A DNA stretch of 19,935 bases from assembly GCA_964490895.1 (NCBI GenBank), contig CAZBEI010000016.1:1-19935 (forward strand), given 5' to 3'. Below the pieces are notes generated by a model that was not told the origin of the DNA, ran no database searches, and saw nothing but the letters and a program-made list of their open reading frames with translations. Of the stretch, positions 16,136-19,935 are shown one piece after another (positions within the stretch are counted from its first letter, which is position 1; each line of letters opens with the position of its first letter). The stretch is from JACRAO01 sp964490895. GTDB lineage: Bacteria > Bdellovibrionota > UBA1018. A program made the position numbers and the translations under genes.

Positions 16136-16657
16136 AAAACCTAACCCATTTTGAGATGGCCAACCCTCTTTGTCTTTGTTTTCGACTTCCTCAGGTGTTG
16201 CAGACCAAAAAAATCTTGGAAAAGTATTGGGAAGTATATTTTGAAATCCATGTGCGCTTGCTGTAACAAAGGCGTCAATTTTAGGAAGGCTCCAGCTTAC
16301 CTCAGCTATGTGGCCATTGTATTTTTGAAAACGAGACTCACCACAGATGGAACGAGCCTTTTTGAATGAAAATAAGCCATTCCAATAGGACCGCCCGGAT
16401 CCATCCACATTCTCTATTATTTCAGCCAACATATCGCCCCACAAGAGGCCCGTTGTATTGTCACGCCAGACCTGGATGCCACCTAAAGTATGTGTGACCA
16501 ATACCCATGGAAACCCTGCAATAGCCGAAGCTTGCCAGTTTTGACAATCCTTGATTCGATTCGAAATGCTGCCTGCGAGCCCACAGGGAGAGGGGTGGGT
16601 GGGTAGAGTATCTGCAAAGGCAAAGACCGAAATAACGCTAAGCAGCACAAAAGACAT
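16052..16657 (-). CDS. Exported DUF1566 / Lcl C-terminal-domain protein
   Basis: 201 residues with a short signal peptide (MSFVLLSVISVFAFA|DT). The rest fits the DUF1566/Lcl domain, found in many secreted bacterial proteins and of no established enzymatic function. Landmarks: VWRDNTTGLLWG (63-74), the alanine/cysteine stretch KKARSIC (99-105), WSLPKIDAF (122-130), FFWSATPEE (149-157) and the final YPVRCIGF (194-201). The cysteines (25, 38, 105, 198) could form disulfides. The last 27 codons lie antisense to the 3' end of the giant gene. The conserved YPVRC motif is inside the overlap, so the overlap is real and not a misplaced stop. The ATG at 16657 has no strong ribosome-binding site. Confidence 0.8.
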   Translation of the reverse strand: MSFVLLSVISVFAFADTLPTHPSPCGLAGSISNRIKDCQNWQASAIAGFPWVLVTHTLGGIQVWRDNTTGLLWGDMLAEIIENVDGSGRSYWNGLFSFKKARSICGESRFQKYNGHIAEVSWSLPKIDAFVTASAHGFQNILPNTFPRFFWSATPEEVENKDKEGWPSQNGLGFLFSDTGLGGMVERDAKSRAYPVRCIGF

Positions 16658-16727
16658 AAAAGTCTTTAATCAAAAGCGAGAGATCTACTCAAGGAAATAA
16701 TGCATCAAAGCCGATGAGTTAGATTGG

Positions 16728-18317
16728 ATGGACACCACCGGAATTTTGCCTTTTAGCCTAAGTAATTTGAAGATTTTTTTTGTAAGTGCTCTATTTGTAT
16801 GGCTTTTTACATTTGGATCCCGAGCCATTGCCGGGAGGCTTGGAATTGTAGCCAAGAGAAACAGCCGACGTAGGCATGAGCGAGACACGCCTCTTTTGGG
16901 TGGGTTGGCTTTTTATCTTGTGATGGGTGGAGTCACACTCTTTCGGCTTCTCTTCAAAGATTTCATTGGAGGCCCAGAGGTTCATTTTGATTTTGAACTC
17001 GCATTCCTCGTTGCTCTCACCCTTATTTTTGCTGTGGGCATTATGGATGACTGGATGGAGTTAAAAGCCCTACCCAAATTTTCGGCCCAAATCGTAGCAG
17101 CGGGGCTCGTTCTTTATTTTCATCCTTCGAAACCAACTCTGTTTGTCCAAGTTGGAGTTCCTCAGTTTTTGATGTTGCCACTGGGAGTGTTTTGCATTGT
17201 GGGGCTTATCAATGCGATGAACATGATCGATGGATTGGATGGACTTTGCGCTGGCATTACGGCTGTGAGTTCGATCGCTTTTGCTTTTATATTATCTATT
17301 GATTATATTGAAAATAAACATCAGCTTCTGATCCTCATGGCACTGGGGGGGGGCTGTATTGGATTTTTATTTCATAATTTTTATCCCGCAAAAATTTTCT
17401 TAGGTGACAGTGGGAGTTTGCTTTTAGGCTTTGTTTTAGGTTTTTCTGCTCTTTTTGTGCCTGTACATCAGCCCGCTCTTGTGTCTTCCACAGTACCACT
17501 TTTTGTTTTAGGACTTCCACTCTTTGATGTTTTATTTTCAATCCTGAGAAGATTTAGACTGAGTCGATCTGTCTTTAAGGGGGATCGAAGTCACATCCAT
17601 CATCGACTTCAGCAAGTGGGAATGAGCCATCGCTCTGTTGTTTTGCTCCTGCTGATTTGTTCGGCCTATTTAGGTGTGTCTGGATATTTTTTAGCTAAAG
17701 TGTCTATAAATGAAACTTTTTTTGTCTATGTGTCGGTTGTTCCGTCTTTAGTTTTTTGGTTTATTTCTCTTTATTTTATGGAACGTCGCTTGTCTTATCA
17801 AACTGCAAAATTTGGCCATCTTTTTTTGAAACATGAAGATTTGAAATTGAGGGATCGAAATCGGTTATTAAAGTTTGTGCACACACAGCTGCGGGATTAC
17901 CATCAATATGGAAAACCTTTTACTGTAGTGGCCATTGATTGTGCAGATTTCATAAAAGAATTGGCTCACGAAAAACCACATCGAATGGTCGCATTTTATA
18001 TGAATATTTATAGTATTTTAAAAATGAGATTAAGGGAGTCCGATCTCATTGGGAGAGTGAGTGAGCACCGTTTTGCAGCACTCTTGGTGGGAGCAAACTC
18101 GAGCGATGGCGCCGATCTTGCGGTGATCAACTATCTCAATACTAAAATCAAAGATTTGCAAGAATCTTATCAAGTATTTCAGAGCCATCCTCACCGGCCC
18201 GAAGGATTTCGGGTTTATCAGTTTCCCATCGAGGCAAGCCGTGTTTGGCAAGTGCTTGGAATCAATGAGTCAGAACTAGAAAATTCTAATAATATACCCC
18301 TTCAAAAGGCGAGTTAG
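16728..18317 (+). CDS. WecA/MraY-type polyprenyl-phosphate sugar-1-phosphate transferase fused to a degenerate GGDEF domain
   Basis: 529 residues. The first about 350 form a multi-pass membrane enzyme that joins a UDP-sugar phosphate to undecaprenyl phosphate, the first step of a surface glycan. Motifs: RHERDTPLLGGLAFYL (49-64), the catalytic pair D107-D108 in GIMDDW, NMIDGLDG (165-172), FLGDSGSLLLGF (224-235) and the DRSHIHHRL loop (286-294). WecA/TagO-like members are about 350 residues long, so the C-terminal about 175 residues are an addition. They align with GGDEF: DRNRLL (376-381), FTVVAIDCADF (398-408), then R-E-S-D (436-439) and R-V-S-E-H-R-F (443-449), where active cyclases have GGDEF. 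The catalytic residues are lost, but an RxxD inhibitory-site motif sits exactly five residues before the signature position. Cyclase activity is unlikely; c-di-GMP binding is inferred. The ATG at 16728 has a weak ribosome-binding site. Confidence 0.92.
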   Translation: MDTTGILPFSLSNLKIFFVSALFVWLFTFGSRAIAGRLGIVAKRNSRRRHERDTPLLGGLAFYLVMGGVTLFRLLFKDFIGGPEVHFDFELAFLVALTLIFAVGIMDDWMELKALPKFSAQIVAAGLVLYFHPSKPTLFVQVGVPQFLMLPLGVFCIVGLINAMNMIDGLDGLCAGITAVSSIAFAFILSIDYIENKHQLLILMALGGGCIGFLFHNFYPAKIFLGDSGSLLLGFVLGFSALFVPVHQPALVSSTVPLFVLGLPLFDVLFSILRRFRLSRSVFKGDRSHIHHRLQQVGMSHRSVVLLLLICSAYLGVSGYFLAKVSINETFFVYVSVVPSLVFWFISLYFMERRLSYQTAKFGHLFLKHEDLKLRDRNRLLKFVHTQLRDYHQYGKPFTVVAIDCADFIKELAHEKPHRMVAFYMNIYSILKMRLRESDLIGRVSEHRFAALLVGANSSDGADLAVINYLNTKIKDLQESYQVFQSHPHRPEGFRVYQFPIEASRVWQVLGINESELENSNNIPLQKAS

Positions 18318-18385
18318 CACAGCGTAGCTAGACGCGGATCTCTCCCCGTCCGGTAACCTACAGGGGGTTGTAGAGTCGACAAATA
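18318..18385 (+). other. Possible structured RNA / pseudoknot downstream of the transferase gene
   Basis: CTACA (18358-18362) and TGTAG (18369-18373) form a hairpin whose loop holds a run of G. Those G can pair with CCCC at 18344-18347, giving an H-type pseudoknot. Alternatively CTCTCCCC (18340-18347) pairs with the G-run and AGAG (18372-18375). No U-run follows, so it does not look like an intrinsic terminator. It matches no riboswitch class I can name. Confidence 0.3.
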
Positions 18386-18389
18386 GTAG

Positions 18390-18418
18390 TTGACAAAATT
18401 AATCAATAATTGTACAAA
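18390..18418 (+). promoter_or_regulatory. Sigma-70-type promoter for the matrixin-transporter operon
   Basis: TTGACA (18390-18395) is a perfect -35, and TACAAA (18413-18418) follows after 17 bases. Transcription should begin near 18425, about ten bases before the ATG at 18436, leaving little room for a ribosome-binding site. A related sequence, GTCGACAAA, lies 15 bases upstream of GTTGACAAA as an imperfect direct repeat. Confidence 0.6.
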
Positions 18419-18435
18419 TACCTGGGTTGTGTTGT

Positions 18436-19128
18436 ATGTGGCGGTTTGTTTTTGTTCTTTTATTTGTTCCTTTTGTGATGAGCGCAGGTTGCGGCCGTAA
18501 ACTCAATGGTCGATTTGACTGTTCGGAAGTGAGTTCTGATCAAAAGGCAGCTTTTATGGCGCCTCTCGAGGAGTATGCTGTAAAAATCAAATGGGATTCT
18601 CATTTTAACTCCGAAGAGCATCTGGCATTGCAACAGTCGGTGGACACTTGGAATCACCTCAATGAATCCAAAGGACGAGGGCCTTTTTTTGAGTTAGAAT
18701 CAACTCCCACCGCAGCCCTAGAGGATTCTTCGCTCTTGTCTAAAAACAAAGTACCTTGCGAAAAGCTCTCTGATACAGAGAACTCCTTGTCGGTAAAAGT
18801 TGTTCGCTCTGATTCGCTTTGGAGTCAGTTGGGGTTGACATCCCGTAACTCGGCGGTGACTTTGAGGTGTTACGAAGATGATATTTTGGCAAAACAAATT
18901 ATTTTAGTAAATATTAAATATTTACACAAAGGCCAAGAGGTCAGCGTTTTTACCCATGAGTTAGGACATGCTTTGGGGCTTGACCACAGTTGTTTGCAAG
19001 GCTGCGCGCAATTGCCGTTTGAGCACCCTTATCATCGGGCAGTGATGTACCCGTTTCTCCGCTCGACGGAGATCAAAGAAAACCTATCGCTAAATGACCA
19101 AAATCGTGCGAATTGTTTATATCGATGA
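18436..19128 (+). CDS. Matrixin-like (M10/metzincin) zinc protease, probable lipoprotein
   Basis: 230 residues from the ATG at 18436. A TTG at 18427 would add three residues (two of them cysteine) and is less likely. The N-terminus MWRFVFVLLFVPFVMSAGC is a signal sequence ending at Cys19; the lipobox (SAGC) is not ideal, so lipidation is likely but not sure. The zinc-binding motif HELGHALGLDH is complete (H164, E165, H168, H174), and a Met-turn follows at AVMYP (M194). This is the metzincin pattern of secreted matrixin-type endopeptidases. No clear propeptide cysteine switch is visible, though the region before the catalytic domain is short and has several cysteines. Substrate unknown. Its TGA stop overlaps the ATG of the next gene (ATGA), so the two are translationally coupled. 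Confidence 0.9.
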   Translation: MWRFVFVLLFVPFVMSAGCGRKLNGRFDCSEVSSDQKAAFMAPLEEYAVKIKWDSHFNSEEHLALQQSVDTWNHLNESKGRGPFFELESTPTAALEDSSLLSKNKVPCEKLSDTENSLSVKVVRSDSLWSQLGLTSRNSAVTLRCYEDDILAKQIILVNIKYLHKGQEVSVFTHELGHALGLDHSCLQGCAQLPFEHPYHRAVMYPFLRSTEIKENLSLNDQNRANCLYR

Positions 19129-19739
19129 TTTTATTGATTCTAACCACAGGAATGGTGGGGTTCGTCCACTCTCTTTCGCCGGGGCATTGGCTACCCGTCG
19201 TCCTTTTGGCCAAAGGTAGAAAGTGGCCTCTAAAAAAAGCTCTTTTTGGAGCCCTTGTGGCCGCTAGCGGGCATATCTTTATTTCGATTTTATTTGCAGG
19301 GACTGCGATTTTCCTGGGAGCGCATTATCTTGCGCAATACGAAGAAATCATCGAGCGCTATTCGAGTTTGATTCTCATTATATTTGGTCTCATTTTTTCG
19401 ACAGTGGCCTACAAAAAACATGAGCGTTGCCATGGGCACACTCACCATGGACCTAAGCCCATTTCGAATAAACCCTATTGGTTTTTATTTAGCTTGGGCC
19501 TTTCGCCCTGTGTAGCAGTCCTGCCTCTCTTTATTGCAGTTTCTGGAAAGGGTGGTTTGGCTATTATCTTAACTGTGATTTCGTTTGTCTTTGGAGTTTT
19601 AATTGCACTGGTTGGCTGCACCGCAGTGGTGACCCAGGGGTTACTCAAAGTCGATCATCCCCTTTTTGAACACCACGGAGATTTGATCACAGGGGTGTGT
19701 ATTACAATCATGGGAGTATTGCTGTTTTTTATAAAGTAG
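19125..19739 (+). CDS. NicO/UreH/TauE-like membrane metal transporter
   Basis: 204 residues from the ATG at 19125, which overlaps the preceding TGA (ATGA). An in-frame TTG at 19113 lies inside the protease gene and is less likely. About six membrane segments are visible. GFVHSLSPGHWLPVVLLAKG (12-31) resembles the H-x-x-x-P-G-H motif of nickel/cobalt (NicO-type) and UreH-like proteins. A second histidine is in AASGH (H50), and a His-rich loop KKHERCHGHTHHG spans 97-109. GLSPCVAVLPLF (125-136) is also family-like. Transition-metal transport or export is inferred; the metal is not known. Coupling with a zinc protease suggests a link to metal supply at the envelope, which is an inference. Confidence 0.8.
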   Translation: MILLILTTGMVGFVHSLSPGHWLPVVLLAKGRKWPLKKALFGALVAASGHIFISILFAGTAIFLGAHYLAQYEEIIERYSSLILIIFGLIFSTVAYKKHERCHGHTHHGPKPISNKPYWFLFSLGLSPCVAVLPLFIAVSGKGGLAIILTVISFVFGVLIALVGCTAVVTQGLLKVDHPLFEHHGDLITGVCITIMGVLLFFIK

Positions 19740-19751
19740 GACCCGCTGACT

Positions 19752-19935
19752 CTATTTAAAATTTTCCACCACACACTCGAAATATTCTTTTACAAGTTTC
19801 TGAACAATTTCTTGAGCAGGCAAAATTTCGTCGATCAATCCGACTCCCTGTCCGGCAGACCAAACTTCTTTGTAGGTGTGCCCTGTGATGGCTTTTCTGA
19901 GGCTTTCTGAGCCAATCCAGTTTCTGAGCATCCGC
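19752..19935 (-). CDS. Nitronate monooxygenase (2-nitropropane dioxygenase-like), C-terminal fragment running off right edge
   Basis: The last 61 codons of a gene that continues past the window, ending with TAG at 19754-19752. The readable part contains YKEVWSAGQGVGLIDEILPA followed by a helix (EIVQKLVKEYFE). This matches the C-terminus of FMN-dependent nitronate monooxygenases and the related FabK-like TIM-barrel enzymes, where the GQ-x-x-x-x-I segment closes the flavin site. The 5' part is missing, so the exact subfamily cannot be set. It converges on the transporter gene with only 12 bases between stops and no visible terminator. Confidence 0.75.
   Translation of the reverse strand, partial: RMLRNWIGSESLRKAITGHTYKEVWSAGQGVGLIDEILPAQEIVQKLVKEYFECVVENFK

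Noticed and set aside
16700..16717. Five-codon frame (MHQSR-stop) behind AAGGAA upstream of the transferase gene
   Set aside because: It is short, out of frame, and the ribosome-binding match is only moderate; nothing distinguishes it from chance.
1..19935. CRISPR arrays, insertion sequences, prophage genes, complete tRNA or rRNA genes
   Set aside because: No regularly spaced repeats, transposase or integrase motifs, terminal inverted repeats or complete RNA genes were seen on reading both strands.

Overview
This window looks like a chromosomal segment of a Gram-negative bacterium with an AT-leaning genome, most likely a member of the Bdellovibrionota. That assignment is inferred from the gene set (rpsU-yqeY-dnaG-rpoD operon, RocD, matrixin-type protease lipoprotein, large secreted proteins, weak ribosome-binding sites and several TTG/GTG starts). 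No rRNA is present to confirm it. There is no insertion sequence, CRISPR array, integrase or complete tRNA gene.

Left part (1-7174), all on the minus strand. Reading in the direction of transcription, a Phd-type antitoxin and a PIN-domain toxin run directly into an ornithine aminotransferase (rocD). A STAS-domain protein follows, which lacks the usual phosphorylated serine. Next comes the macromolecular synthesis operon: rpsU (S21), yqeY, dnaG (primase) and rpoD (major sigma factor), tightly packed, with dnaG and rpoD overlapping. The 5' end of a secreted-protein gene lies beyond rpoD at the window edge.

Middle part (7291-16135), plus strand. An exported alkaline-phosphatase-superfamily hydrolase overlaps a DedA-family membrane protein, followed by an MFS transporter. 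Then comes a very large exported protein (up to 1946 residues) that I cannot assign to a family. Its 3' end overlaps by 84 bp a convergent gene for an exported DUF1566/Lcl-type protein, so both strands are coding there.

Right part (16728-19935). A WecA/MraY-type polyprenyl-phosphate sugar-1-phosphate transferase carries a C-terminal GGDEF-like domain. The GGDEF signature reads SEHRF, but an RxxD inhibitory-site motif is kept at the canonical five-residue spacing. This suggests a c-di-GMP-binding regulatory domain fused to a glycan-initiating enzyme and is the most interesting candidate in the window. After a structured 109-bp spacer with a good sigma-70-type promoter come a matrixin-like protease lipoprotein and, coupled through ATGA, a NicO/UreH-like metal-transport membrane protein. 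The 3' end of a nitronate monooxygenase-type gene enters from the right edge on the minus strand.
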